A DNA stretch of 64,000 nucleotides from Epiperipatus broadwayi (GCA_028023455.1 JAQFVV010007208.1:62001-126000), one strand, 5' to 3'. Positions 24,301-35,979 are shown, counted from the stretch's first letter. The notes: generated from the letters alone by a model not told the origin. Program-made: numbers and translations.

Positions 24301-24964
24301 TTATTTCAGTTTTTATTAACAAATCAGGAAAAAAAAATCCATCTTCATTTAACTAATCAAAGGGCCATCAATCATTTAATACATTCGGAAATTCAATTAC
24401 AGATAAAAGTCGCTATTTATAAAATGAAAAGAAACTTGAGCGCTCAGAACAACGCCTAATCTTAAAAATATTTTTCAAATAGAAGTGAAATTTTAATCAG
24501 TCGTTCCAAACCAATTGATACAAAGGTCATTCTTTTCTTTATTCTTTGTATATGTAAAGAAGTTTATAATTGAATCAGCTTTATACAGATGTCTATATTG
24601 ACCGCAAGCGCAGAACTAAAAATTACTAAAAGCTGAAACTACTTTTCAATTAATCAATCGGTAAAATTTCTCTTCTGTATTTTTTTTTTTTAAAGAAAAA
24701 AAATCTTCAGAAATCCTTTCGTTCCTTTTTTTTGTTTATATATAAAAGGTACAAAAGTGTAATATACCTTTTAAAAAGCCATTTGCATTGCATAAATTGT
24801 TTCAAGAGTACCCCCGTTCACAAACAATGAAAAAGATGTTAATCAGGTTTATCAACTATGGACTGATAAGGATTTTAATTTATTCCTTATTTAAGATTAG
24901 AAAAATATTCACTGGAAAATGAATATTTATTTATTTGGTTGACTGATTGAATTGCTATGGGTTA
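18396..24964. other. long non-coding AT-rich stretch
   Basis: No gene, RNA or element is firmly recognised. It contains TTA/TTG-type simple repeats near 20068-20118 and poly(A/T) runs. A 41-bp minus-strand segment at 20721-20761 is flanked by splice-like signals but too short to identify. A patch at about 23940-24850 has visibly more CpG than its surroundings. Confidence 0.35.
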
Positions 24965-25050
24965 GTTACCAAAGGTTTACACATACTTGATTCCAATCCA
25001 AATTATGAACTTGAGAGCCCAGTGCACTATTTACTAAACTACGATTAAGA
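24965..25050 (-). repeat. tRNA-derived SINE-like unit
   Basis: On the minus strand a tRNA-like order is visible: TAGTTTAGTAAATAGTGCAC (A-box region, 25027-25041), an arm with CTGGGCTCTCAAG, then GGATTGGAATCAAG (B-box region, 24987-24999), with tRNA-like spacing. Stems are imperfect. It is a decayed tRNA-derived SINE head or tRNA pseudogene; the parent tRNA is uncertain. Confidence 0.45.
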
Positions 25051-26470
25051 AAGTTTTTGTACATTAAAAAGTATATATGCTGAAAGAGAAGAGAATCTTT
25101 CAAAATTATCAAAAGTTGTATGTGAAATTTGACTAAAAGCAATAGTTCAAAATCAAGAAAATGTTTGAAAACACATTAATGTTTTTTTAAAAAGTAAACC
25201 TCTACTATTTTACTTTGTTAAGTTTGAAAGACTTCACAACAGAATAATTTTCAGAACACACACACCTTATGAAAATCTGCATCAGAAGTTAATATAGATA
25301 GATAAGAAAAACCTCATGAAATAAGATAACACACTTCCCTATATGCCTGATTTTTAAAAAAGTTCTAATCAGACTTAATATTTATCTTTCAAGTAACTAA
25401 ACCATGGCCAAATCAACTATTTAATATTGGTCAGTAAATGAGTATTATTCAAATTAGATGGTGAAATGATGGAAAATCACTCAAACATGGAGAATAATTT
25501 CTTCTTTACTGTGTCTTTATAAATAATTGTTGAAAATAACATTGCTTTGCTGGGGACTATTTGAAAAATATTTAATTTATATATTTAATATTCTATTGGA
25601 TATTATGTAGGCTGCAATTATTTACTCTTTAAAAGATATTTATAGTATTACATTAAAAGATTTAATATGAGTGTACATATATTTAATTACAAACATATCT
25701 AAGTTTTTAAAAAAAGGCAGTTCATAATCATAGTACAAATAAAAGAATGGGAAGTTAAATCTTTTAATCTTTCTGTAATCATTAAATAGCACAATTAAAT
25801 TGAGACTAAACTTTCAAAATTTAATTTTTTATATATGTGACAATCAGAATATTTTGTCAAATAAAACTATTTTCAATAAAATTTTTAATAAAATTAATTT
25901 GAAATATAATTAAAAGAATAAATAAATTGTAAAAGTTATAAATTTATTTAAAGATATAAAAAGAATTATTTTTATATTAGATAAATTAATTATCCTTCCA
26001 CCTCATGACATAAGTTCAATTTTTTTAAATGCTGAAAACAACTTAAAAATAGTTGTCATTTTGTGCAAACTGAATTCTGCAATTTAATCATTGAATGCTA
26101 GAATTACATTTTGTGCACAACTCCTGCCATCTATTAATAAAAATAAAAATAGAAATACAATATTTATTGTTTATTTGGAAGTATTTGCAATATAACTATG
26201 GATCTAAAACCCATTCTAATGCCATTCAAGTAAAATCATGATCAGAAAATTTACTGGTGATATTATTCTGAAGTGGCATAGAATTTAGCTGATGACTGTT
26301 GTCCAAAAAATAATTAGTGTAAAGAGAAAGATTGATCTGATATCTATTTCATTGATAATTAATAATATTATGGAATTCAAGTTATGAATATTATAAATTT
26401 ATTTAGTTAATTACATATTTTTTCTAGCATATTTATTATTTATTACACATATACTTATATATATATATAT
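25051..26470. other. non-coding AT-rich stretch
   Basis: Nothing is recognised apart from a (TA)n run just before the MITE at 26471. Confidence 0.4.
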
Positions 26471-26735
26471 GATAAACAAAACAAGTTATAAATTTCATAA
26501 CTTGCTCTTAGCTTGCATTTTATGATCACTAGATGGAGCTTTACCAATAGCTCCTAACAATTAGCTCAAAACCATGGTCTAAAAGGTGGAGACAACAAAA
26601 GAGATATTGAATTCTATCTCTCTCAGCATTTATGTAAACAAAAGCTTGTTAGGAGCTATTGGTATAGCTCCATCTAGTGATTATAAAATGCAAGCTAAGA
26701 GCAAGTTACAAAATTTATAACTTGTTTTGTTTATC
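26471..26735. mobile_element. 265-bp MITE-like element with 88-bp terminal inverted repeats
   Basis: The left arm 26471-26558 and right arm 26648-26735 are almost perfectly complementary. They start GATAAACAAAACAAGTTATAA and end AGCTCCTAAC. The about 90-bp core has no coding potential. A (TA)n tract touches the left end, consistent with a TA target preference, although I cannot define a duplication. A second, partial copy lies at 26979-27102. Confidence 0.9.
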
Positions 26736-26978
26736 ATAGATGTACCCTTGAAGGTTTTTGCAATGATAAATATTGCAGAGGTTTTTACTATATAGTGAAA
26801 CTGAACTGACTTCATAATCATATAGCTATCTAGTTTGTTTGGCTGGATTTGAAGATATTTACATATCTGAAAAATTCATGCTTTCAAACTGATAGAAACA
26901 TGTTTCATAAATGCTGATTGTAGAGTTAGTATTTAGATCTAGTTCCTGGTTTTCCTACCCTTTACTGACATGAGTCAA

Positions 26979-27102
26979 TTAGCTCGAAACCATGGTCTAA
27001 AGGTTGGAGACAATGAAAGGGATATTGAATTCTATCTCTCTCAGCATTTATGTAAACAAAAGCTTGTTAGGAGCTATTGGTAAAGCTCCATCTAGTGATC
27101 AT
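26979..27102. mobile_element. partial copy of the 26471 MITE
   Basis: It matches 26559-26692 of the complete copy with few changes: core beginning ATTAGCTC, then GAGCTATTGGTAAAGCTCC and TCTAGTGATCAT. The left arm and the end of the right arm are absent, and it runs into a (TA)n tract. The two copies lie only 250 bp apart, in the same orientation. Confidence 0.85.
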
Positions 27103-27600
27103 ATATATATAATGGAAGATGAGATTTTTTTTGTTCAATCTCCAATATATTAGTACAGCGAAATTAAGTGTAACTCAAACGTAGAACAGACTTCACATTC
27201 AGCTAACTAAATTTGCTAAAATAAAAGTTTAAATGATGATGATGTCTATAATTAAAAATGTAGTGAGAGAAAATAAATAACACATTTTATAAAGAATTAA
27301 GAAGAGTACAATCATAATTGATTGGTTGAGATATAAAAGAAAGTTTTTCACATCTTAAACTTACATCTTGACCATTCTCTCTCAATAAAATATTATAACA
27401 AATCTAAACTTAGCTTGTAAAGTTGCACAATGAACCTTTATTTATTAATGAAATATCAAGTTAAAGATATTTAAAATAATTATTTTTTAAGACTTGGAAA
27501 AAAATATTTTTGAGAGTATTTTAACATTATGTGTTAAAAATATTTATACATTTTTTTCAAAAATATTCTCATTCTAACTAATTATCAATATAATATAATA
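27103..27600. other. non-coding gap
   Basis: AT-rich; no feature is recognised. Confidence 0.4.
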
Positions 27601-28157
27601 TAAAACATGCAAAACTCACTATACATATTGCCACACATAGCAAACCAGAGTAATCAATAGATGCAAGAAGGCTTGTGCATAAAATCTCCATCTAGTGCCT
27701 ACTCATCCAACATCCCCAGAATAGAATGGGTGGTTATGTGATGTTTATTGGCTTAAAACCAATCCTGCCCAATAGGATAGTGGTGGCTATGGTTATTAAA
27801 AAAACTAAAGACACCAAAAAGTATGGGTACTAAATTGAGTTCAGACCCATATGACTATATAAGCTAATGGGCTTAGATTGAAGACATTAAGGTGTTTTCA
27901 GTTTAAGACTCATAGTTTTGTAGTTAAGTGGAGATAAAAGGTGGCTTCTGGAGGGTTGTATTAGATCCTAAGATCTGAGTGCAATGCTCTCAGATATAAG
28001 GCTCCTCACTGATGAAGGCCACAAGCCAGAAACTAGTCTGGGGATATTGGATGAGTAGGCACTAGATGGGGATTTTATGCACAAGCCTTCTGGCATCCAT
28101 TGATTACTCTAGCTTGCTGTGTGTGGTAATATGTATATTGAGTTTTGCCTGTTTTAA
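27601..28157. mobile_element. 557-bp element with 120-bp terminal inverted repeats
   Basis: Left arm 27601-27720 (TAAAACATGCAAAACTCA...ATCCCCAGA) and right arm 28037-28157 (TCTGGGGATATTGG...TGAGTTTTGCCTGTTTTA) are inverted copies with scattered mismatches. Non-coding centre. A segment GTGATGTTTATTGG-T occurs once inside (near 27738) and once just outside the right end (near 28190). A derivative fragment is at 13590-13680. This is a foldback/MITE-type element of a different family from the one at 26471. Confidence 0.9.
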
Positions 28158-28572
28158 CAACAGTTATACACAAGCAAGTGGTGGTCATGTGATGTTTATT
28201 GGTTATAATATAATTTAGTTAATACTCATGAAAATAAAATATATCTACTAAAATTAGATTTGTTAATACAAATTGACATTACAATATACGTTTATTCATT
28301 ATCACTATTCATAAATATAGAGATTTGTGGGGCATAGATATCAAAATAACTAAATTCATTGAGTATGGAAAAAAAATAGTCAATCATAAACAAACTATTT
28401 TATTAACAAAATAATTATAATAACCAATATGAAAAAAATACAATAAAAAACAAAAGATCATTAGTTTCATATTCATTAATATCATTAAATCTATCACTTT
28501 CTTTATTTTCTATAAATATAAATATAATTTTTATATCTTATTTCAAGCATCTTTTTAACGAAATTTAGTTTT
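28158..28572. other. non-coding gap
   Basis: AT-rich; no feature is recognised. Confidence 0.4.
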
Positions 28573-28664
28573 TATTAAAATCATTATGATTATGCCGGCT
28601 AAATATTTGATAGTATATTTTATTCAATTAAGTAAGTAAATTTAACTTTCAAAGATAAATTGTT
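28573..28664. repeat. left arm of a palindromic element split by the LTR insertion
   Basis: The core 28622-28656 is the inverted copy of 39178-39216 (shared CTTTGAAAGTTAAATTTACTT), with weaker matching outward on both sides. Removing the LTR element would bring the arms to about 175 bp apart, forming a MITE-sized palindrome. Confidence 0.7.
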
Positions 28665-28697
28665 GAAGATCTTTAGAGTATTTTTTATATCTTCTAT

Positions 28698-31600
28698 TGA
28701 AACAGATATTCCTGTCCTCCTATCTATTTCACCTTTATGTCTCCATAGACACATCTATGCCGGTTTTAAACATTCTTTAGTGCAATTGTATATGTATCCA
28801 CACAGTGGTATATGCCTTTACACAGCTGTATATATGTTTACACAGTTGTATATATATCCACACAGCGATATATTCATTTACACAGTTATATAGTAATCAC
28901 AGTTTTATATGCATTCAAACAGTTGTATGTTTATTGTCACACATACAAGCACCTACAAATGATAGTGATATTAATTTTTGTATAGATATATTGCAGCATT
29001 TATATAAATAATATATTGTATAAGAGTTATTTTGTTTAGAAAATGTAGCTAAATATTCTTTAGCAAGTTTGGTTTAAATGAATTATACACATGCGAAATT
29101 CACAGATTGGTAATAAAACGTTTAGAATAATGGAATTATCAATTACATGCGAAATTCACAGATTGGTAATAAAATGATTTAGAATAATTCGCAGGTAGGA
29201 TCAGATGGTCCCTAGGTTATTGACATTGTTCTAGAGCTCATTACAAATTCATTGTGATTGTAATGAATTTCTTTTCCCAGATCAAGCCAGTAAAAGTTTG
29301 GGCAACAAGATAAAAAAAGGTTCAGAGTCAAAAGAGACCGACTGCTGTAAAAGTTAGAGGAAGTTTGAATTGTGTTTTAAAAGAGATAGTCACTGGTTTT
29401 TGATCTAGGGAATATAAATATTGCAGATTTTTTTAGTTAACATTTATTCTTTGGCTTGCTTCCCTGTAAATTATTGTGGAGACCAGAATCCAAAATGATC
29501 GAGTAAAATAATATATTTACTGGCTCTTTAGCCAGATGGCTACTCTCAGTTCCTCTAAACATACCTTTGAATAGACTTTCCAGCAACCTGCATGGAGAAT
29601 ATGAAGAAATTTAACCTATCTGAAAGGCCACTGAAGATTATGATGCTGTCAGATGCCCTATTCCAGCCACTATCATTGATATACACTTCAAGTCCAACCA
29701 AGGAGGCAGAGAGATGGTAATAATTTTAAAAAACTGCAGTATGAACTTTAATCTATAAATTCTTATAACACTTTAAAAAGAACGTTCTATCTAAATTATC
29801 AAAACTCTTTAATTTTTACCCTCTTATAAAAAGAAACTATCAATCTGTGTAACTTTGTATATAATGTAAAAGAAAAAAAAATCACTTACTTTAATTTTAT
29901 AAACTGCTGAAATCTTTTATGAATTAAAAGATTTCATATTTTTTTATACTCATTAAATGTCCGAAATTTATTCTCTTCAATTCCTACAAACTAACGGTCT
30001 TGCCTAATTTCAGTAATTTTAATATTTTGTTTAAATGCATTTTGTTATGTTTAATATGTGATAATATGCTCAGATTTCGAAACAATGAAACTAAGTAAGT
30101 AATTTATAAAGGAGATAATTGTAATCTTCACTTAGACATTTTAAAAGCATTGTTTATTTTATTGAATCATTGTTTCGAAATTATAATATTGGTAATAAAC
30201 GAATGCGCTATCCACTCGTTATTATCATAGTTATATATATATATATTGTAAGATCATATTTTTTAAGGTTTGCTTAACCGATCTTATATTATAACCTTTG
30301 ATATCTATTAGTTGGAAGAGGATATATATATTGTCTAGAGATGATAAAGTATATTTGCTAATGTTTGTATTAAGTCCCATCGAATATACTTTCCCTCCTT
30401 AATTAAGAATATTTATATGCAGATTCAGGATCTTAACTAGATTATTTTTATGTAGTTTAAGCCCATTTTATTAGCATACTTATAATGCTAATTTTAAGAA
30501 CTGTTTTGAATTAGCTTGACAGATAAAAGCTATCTGTTTTAGGCGCAATTAATTATATGCATACTTATTGCTTTATATATATATTGCATGCATTGCGGGT
30601 GTGTTTTTATATAGTACACTTATATGTGTTACGTTTTGCTGCCTCTGACAAGGGTTCACGGTAACAAACCGCCCCTTTATTTAGTTCGGGTTATGGCTAT
30701 CTTCATTAGAACTGGAGCATGTGGACCCAGATTTTTCCTAAAGCCAATCCGACTTCCTGAACTTTATGTTCATATATCAATAGCAGCAAACCGTCGGTCT
30801 CAGAGCAAACCGAGCATTTGATGCTGAAGCTCTTGAATAATCACTCACTCGCACTGCAAGTTTATTTCTTTAATATTTTATATAGCGCCATAGCACATAT
30901 ATGTGGACCTAATGGTAACCAGTTCTTTTTCCCATAGTAATTAATCATTCAGCTTTAGACTGGAGTTTGAATCTGGGTTATCAGGTTGAATCTGCATCAT
31001 ACTGAGTTTACTTAGTTGCTCATTTAATTAATATATATAACAGCCATTAAAACTGGCTGTACTCATCATCATCTCTACTAAAGTATCAACTTCTAACTTA
31101 AGCAAGTCAAATTCATAAGATGAGCATATTAAATAATTAGGCATGACCTCTATAACTCACACACACATGTATTGTAATATGTTTAAAAGGGAACAGATGT
31201 ACTTGATAACAGTCCCAACTATTGTAACATGCTTGCCTGTATTGAATACCTTGTGAAGATTATACAATCCCTGCCATTATGATATTTTATGTTAGATCAT
31301 TTGTTATTGTTTTAATAAATCTTTTTAAATATAAACTGTTGTATATCTTTCTTGCTCAGACTCTAGATCAAGCCAAACCACAGTATTTTATCCAATCCAC
31401 AGTATATTATTAAATGTCACAGTTCATTACTCCAATTTCTTAATGAGTTTATATGCTATATGTGTATGTCTGGTAGTTAAGATTAATAGAGTGTTAAGTG
31501 TTATATATCACTTATTTAGTTAGGTTAGTAATGACCTTAAGTCTCGTGTTTCTACCTGTTCTATGTCGGCTCACGGTTAAATGAGAACTGAGTGTAGCCC

Positions 31601-31758
31601 CAGGAATGTCACCCATAAGGTGTTAAATTTGGAGTACTGGCAGATGAGTTGGAGTTTGGTCGGATTAGAGGTCTCAACCACCTCACTCCGGTCAGCTTTG
31701 GTATATTTTGCTTGGGCTCTGAATTTTGTTGCATGAGTGTACAAATCTGACTGTTACA
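28698..31758 (+). repeat. 5' LTR, 3,061 bp
   Basis: Complete, with TG...CA ends. It includes a degenerate tandem tract of CACAG-T-GTATAT units of about 20-25 bp (about 28800-28925). A tandem pair of a segment starting ATGCGAAATTCACAGATTGG lies at about 29092-29190. A 65-codon open frame at 30624-30821 is present in both LTRs but resembles no known protein. Confidence 0.97.
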
Positions 31759-33186
31759 TAGGTTTTTTTTTTCCTCGATTATGGATGCCCTTCCGTGGGG
31801 CCTAGTTAATTTTCACGACCCTGAAAGATAGATATATGAGTACAAATTTTTGTTTTCCTGGTTATGTAATTTTTTTTTCACTGATTATGGATGCTTAAGT
31901 CAGTGGGCTTCTTCAATTGATGTTCATGTCCTTGAACTGAGTATAGGCCCTGAACATGGTCTTGAACCAGGTATAGGCCCTAAATTGAATATATGTGGTT
32001 TTTTTTTGAATATGCATTTATATTATATTTTCTCTCCAAATATGAATGCCATGCATGGACAAACTTAGTTACACACCCTAAACAGAGTGTGTGGGTGTTG
32101 ATGATATATATATATATATATATATAATATTTTTTTTTGTGAAATATTTTTTTAACAACATTGGCATATGTATATTTTTTCTCTTGAGTATGAACAACCA
32201 GTTAGTTAATTCACATGCCCTGAACTGATAAAAGCATTGAACTGAATACAGGTCCTGAACTGAATACAGGCTCTGAATTGATATATATGTTGAAAAATAT
32301 ATGTAAAATTTTTTTAAATTATGGTATTGCAACTGGGAGAGGTATTCTTAACTATATACACACATCACATGAGCCATATATATATATATAAATTTTATAA
32401 TTTTTTTTTGTCTATTTACTGAGACTCTGTTTACTTTAAGTAAAGAATTTTAAAAGTGTCTCTGGCTCAGATATAGCATGAATGTAGGCAGGATGTGTCA
32501 ACCGGATATTAGGTGTGTCACATACATGTTAGAAATTGGAATCTTAGGTTATATATGTGGTGTTTTTCTTGCTCACTGGTGACTGGCGCCCGGGGGTGAT
32601 TTGAATAGGTTGATAGTCATCCTCATATAAATTTTGTCATCAGGGGTAGAGAAAAGGGTTTGCATAAAGGGGCTCTATTGCTTTAAACTTATTGTAAAAA
32701 TTTGGATTGGTTTGGAGAACGAGCAATGAAACGAAAAGAGGCAAGGTCAAAGTAAATTAAATAAATGGAGATATATACATGTACTTCAGATCAAACCTGG
32801 CATAGAAAGCAAAATTTTCCATAATAAATTTTTTTTTAAAGTCTTTTCTTAGGAATGATCGGCTTCAGTGAAGGAAGAAAGGAGGTGCAATTGGTAATAA
32901 AAAAATTTTTACTTTTTTTTTTACATAAATGCTTTTACTATATACTTTTAAATTTTTTTTTATAAAATACTTGAGTATGTTAGATGTAAACAGGGCTTAA
33001 ACTTGATAGTGGCAGTGGTTATTGAGATCAGTAGTAAGGATAGGTTAATAAAGGAATGCAGTGGTCTGAAAGTTAGGAATTAGAGAGAGAGAGAGCCGTC
33101 TTGGGGGGAGAGTCAGTAAATAATCATTTACAGCAAATATTAATAATTAGTATAATTCTTAGTCATAACCAAAGCTGAAAGTTATT
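31759..33186 (+). other. long 5' leader of the gag-only element
   Basis: A 1.4-kb non-coding leader. It carries degenerate short repeats built on CTGAAC-GA-TA-AGG-CC (about 31932-31982 and 32218-32282) and a GATTATGGATGC pair (31779 and 31884). (TA)n runs and T-rich tracts are frequent. A conspicuous GC-rich block TGGCGCCCGGGGGTGAT (32584-32600) looks like a tRNA primer binding site but lies about 825 bp from the LTR end, whereas a primer site normally touches the LTR. Confidence 0.6.
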
Positions 33187-34017
33187 ATGGACAGCCATCC
33201 AAAGAAAGTCATGGGGGAAAGCCAAATTATCATGTCACCAACCTTCTGGTTACAGATGAAAGTGATGATGGAGACAGTCCAACAAGAAGGGTACCTTAGA
33301 ATGGGGGAGAAACTGGATGCCTATAAAAGGGAGATAGGGGAACATTTGCAATCCTATAAAATGGAGATAGGGGAAGGCCTGCAAGTCCGAGGCAGAAAAA
33401 TGGAGGAAAGAAATCAAAATATAGAGGAGTTACATAAGGGTTCAAAAAGATTGGGAGTAAACTGCCAGCAGGAAGTGTTCAAACTGGAGGAGCCTTCTCA
33501 GAAGAAAATGATAAACCTGGAGAAGTACCCAGTGGATATTGCAGAGAGTAAGAAGGGTAGCCAAGAGGATATAGATGTAGAGGGAGGAGAAGCAGGAGAA
33601 ATTCCTGAAGGAAATTTAGGGGATAGTGATGATCAGGATGGTGAACCAAGAGAAGAAAATCTATTCCGTAAAAGGGGAAAATTTGAATGTCTTGATGTTG
33701 CAAAAGACTCAGATATGGATTGCCATTATCATTACAAACAAGTAAAGTTAGCAGATCCAGAAGATCGTCTCCAAGAAAACAAGCATGCTGAAACTGCAGA
33801 TTCTTGTATGCCAGGCAATGAGAATGCTAAAAAGGATATAATTGATATACCTGAGGTAGAACCAGTAAAAGGAGTAAATACAGAGGAAGTAGAAAAGTCA
33901 GAATCCCCTTTTGAAATACGATTAAAAGAGCAAGGAATCGATTCAGAGGTTGTAGAAGAAATGTTACAAGTTAGTATGCAAAAAGAGATGTTGGAAATGA
34001 GTAAAAAAATAGTTTAG
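33187..34017 (+). CDS. gag-like polyprotein, frame 1 part (276 codons)
   Basis: This is the first long frame after the leader, starting with ATG at 33187. Residues 1-35 are mixed; residues about 35-100 are strongly helical and charged, with an 11-residue repeat (YKREIGEHLQS / YKMEIGEGLQV), which suits a hendecad coiled coil. Residues about 110-165 are acidic. There is no zinc knuckle and no capsid-like motif that I recognise. It stops (TAG) just after an A7 run at 34003-34009, and in the -1 frame the reading continues without a break into the next 437-codon frame. Its position directly behind the 5' LTR and leader and the coiled-coil content support a structural gag role; that role is inferred, not shown by homology. 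Confidence 0.7.
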   Translation: MDSHPKKVMGESQIIMSPTFWLQMKVMMETVQQEGYLRMGEKLDAYKREIGEHLQSYKMEIGEGLQVRGRKMEERNQNIEELHKGSKRLGVNCQQEVFKLEEPSQKKMINLEKYPVDIAESKKGSQEDIDVEGGEAGEIPEGNLGDSDDQDGEPREENLFRKRGKFECLDVAKDSDMDCHYHYKQVKLADPEDRLQENKHAETADSCMPGNENAKKDIIDIPEVEPVKGVNTEEVEKSESPFEIRLKEQGIDSEVVEEMLQVSMQKEMLEMSKKIV

Positions 34018-35423
34018 CAAAGGGACATAGTAGGACAGAAAGGGAGTCAGAGAATATCATTAAATTAAAGCAAGTTGAAGAAACTTTAGAAGTTCCAACT
34101 AGAGATATTTTGAAGGAATCACACGTTGAAGATCCTATTACTGGTAAAGCAAAAATTGAGATTATTAAAAAGGAAGAAATTGAAATTATGAAGGCTGATA
34201 TTGAAATTGTCAATCCACCTTCAGAAAAACTGCTAAATGTGGAATATGTCACTAAAAGTGCAAAAGAAGAAGTAGATACAGAAACCGAGACCGACATTCT
34301 ATCAAACACAGTAAAAGAATGTAAGATGGATGTGGAGATAATAGAAGACTCTGAAATAGTTGTAGAGATTGATGAGTTTAAAATCGATGTAAAAACAGGG
34401 GAAGAGTTAAGACTTGATAAAGAAACTGTAGAAGAATTTAAAATGGATGCAAAGACTGCTGAGGAGTTGCAAGCTGATTTAATAAAATCTAAAAGAGAGG
34501 TAAAATTTGTAAAAGAGTCTAAAGTCAATGATGATATGGAAGAGTCTAAAATTGATGCAGTAAGTATTGATATTTGTAAAATCAATATGGAAATATCAGA
34601 GGATTCAAAAATGTATTCAGAGACTGCAATGGATACTGAAATTGATACAAAAAACATGGAAGGGATAGAACCTGATATAAAAATCATGCAGGAATCTCTT
34701 GAACAACAAAATATAGTTCAGAACAGTGAAGAGTCTATAGATACTGAAGTAAATGAGAAAGAATACAAAGTAAATCTTCTTTCAACCTCATCTAAAAATG
34801 TTATTTATATTGAAGAAATTAAGCCAAAATCTTACCCAGAAGTACCAAAAATAAATGCAGTTGAGGTTACCAAAACTTGCATAGACAGGAATGTTTTAAA
34901 AGATAGACATTTCACAAAAATTCCCAAAATGGATGAGTTTGATCAAGTGAAAGAAGACAGTGGAGCTAAGTCCGAGATCGAGGCCCTGTGGGACAGAGTG
35001 ATTTTTGATTGTGAGAGAAGCGTGAATATTGCCAGAGCTCAAATGCGAAAGACAGGGTGGAAAAGAAAGAGGAGAAAAGAAGATACTGATGTTTTTAGGA
35101 GGGAAAACCAGAAAAGAGTTCAAACTCAGGATCTGAGAGGGGGATATGTTCGGAGATATCCTACATATTTTCCTTTTAGGAAGAAACTGCACCAAACCCA
35201 GATGAAGTGTGGGAAGCATAGAAAACTCTGGGGAAGAGATGATGGTGGTGCCCAGATAGGACTGACAGTATGGAAAAGGAGGAGAAAAGAAGGTGCCTAT
35301 GTCTGCAAGATTGGAAACCAGAAGGGGGTTCAAACTTGGAATTTAGTAAAGAGATGTCTTCAGAGGTATCATAAGTATTTCCCATTTAGAAAGAAACCCA
35401 AATTGCAACCAGTCAGAAGGTGA
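34008..35423 (+). CDS. gag-like polyprotein, -1 frame continuation
   Basis: The frame is open from the A7 run (34003-34009) to a TGA at 35421. It has no good ATG near its beginning, so it is probably reached by -1 slippage or was separated by a 1-base mutation. About 280 residues are acidic and built of loose repeats of a K-I/M-D/N plus E/T-rich motif of about 11-13 residues. The last about 150 residues are very basic and contain a tandem duplication: a WKRKRRKE...YFPFRKK block (35058-35186) recurs as WKRRRKE...YFPFRKK (35271-35396), 213 bp apart. The acidic-then-basic layout fits an assembly domain followed by nucleic-acid binding. No known enzyme motif is present. Confidence 0.65.
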   Translation, partial: NSLAKGHSRTERESENIIKLKQVEETLEVPTRDILKESHVEDPITGKAKIEIIKKEEIEIMKADIEIVNPPSEKLLNVEYVTKSAKEEVDTETETDILSNTVKECKMDVEIIEDSEIVVEIDEFKIDVKTGEELRLDKETVEEFKMDAKTAEELQADLIKSKREVKFVKESKVNDDMEESKIDAVSIDICKINMEISEDSKMYSETAMDTEIDTKNMEGIEPDIKIMQESLEQQNIVQNSEESIDTEVNEKEYKVNLLSTSSKNVIYIEEIKPKSYPEVPKINAVEVTKTCIDRNVLKDRHFTKIPKMDEFDQVKEDSGAKSEIEALWDRVIFDCERSVNIARAQMRKTGWKRKRRKEDTDVFRRENQKRVQTQDLRGGYVRRYPTYFPFRKKLHQTQMKCGKHRKLWGRDDGGAQIGLTVWKRRRKEGAYVCKIGNQKGVQTWNLVKRCLQRYHKYFPFRKKPKLQPVRR

Positions 35424-35979
35424 GAAGTCTGGAAGCTTCTTGGTATATGATAAGCTCCAGGAACCCAAAACGTTTCAAAACTTACTCCCAGACCCAACTT
35501 AGGTAGGATTAGTTTTGATGATTACTCCTAGATTCTACAAAGATGATGCATGATCATTTATAGAATTGCCCTACCCCAGTAGTTAGACATATATATTGTG
35601 TGTTCTTCTATATAGGTGATATTTATCAAATTAGTTAGCTAATTGGTGTTATATTATTCCAACCCAACAGTATATACATATTAAAATTTTGTGTCATATA
35701 TATATATATATGTAATAACCACATGTTTAGCAAATTAGCATAGCCAAATAGCATTAGTATAGCCAGTTATAGGTAGATGTGTATAGCCTTAGACTTTAGT
35801 CATAATGGTATCAGTGTACTGTCATCACCTTAAGACCAGACAGCCAGGCAGGATAAAATTTTTGCAAGTAATATTTTGTTTCATCATTTGTTTTGTTATG
35901 AAATAGTGGTATTATTGAGGGATATTCTTCACCAAGTAAAATATTTTTTTTTTTGGATTTTTTTGTAAGTTTGGGGAAA
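35424..35979 (+). other. 3' untranslated interior with polypurine tract
   Basis: Non-coding, with a short (TA)n run at 35697-35711. The last seven bases before the 3' LTR are GGGGAAA (35973-35979), the expected position and composition of a polypurine tract for plus-strand priming. Confidence 0.7.

Noticed and set aside
28660-29011. Overlapping 68-77-codon plus frames with IYPHS/YIYTQ-type repeats (also at 35979-36292)
   Set aside because: They translate the short degenerate tandem repeats in the LTR; different frames give equally long readings, which is typical of non-coding repeats.
30624-30821. 65-codon frame conserved in both LTRs
   Set aside because: Its conservation is explained by LTR identity; no domain or codon signature supports a protein.
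33479-35385. Minus-strand frames of 69-238 codons opposite the gag-like region
   Set aside because: Low-complexity Ser/Ile/Phe-rich shadows of the acidic plus-strand frame; the plus strand has the element context.
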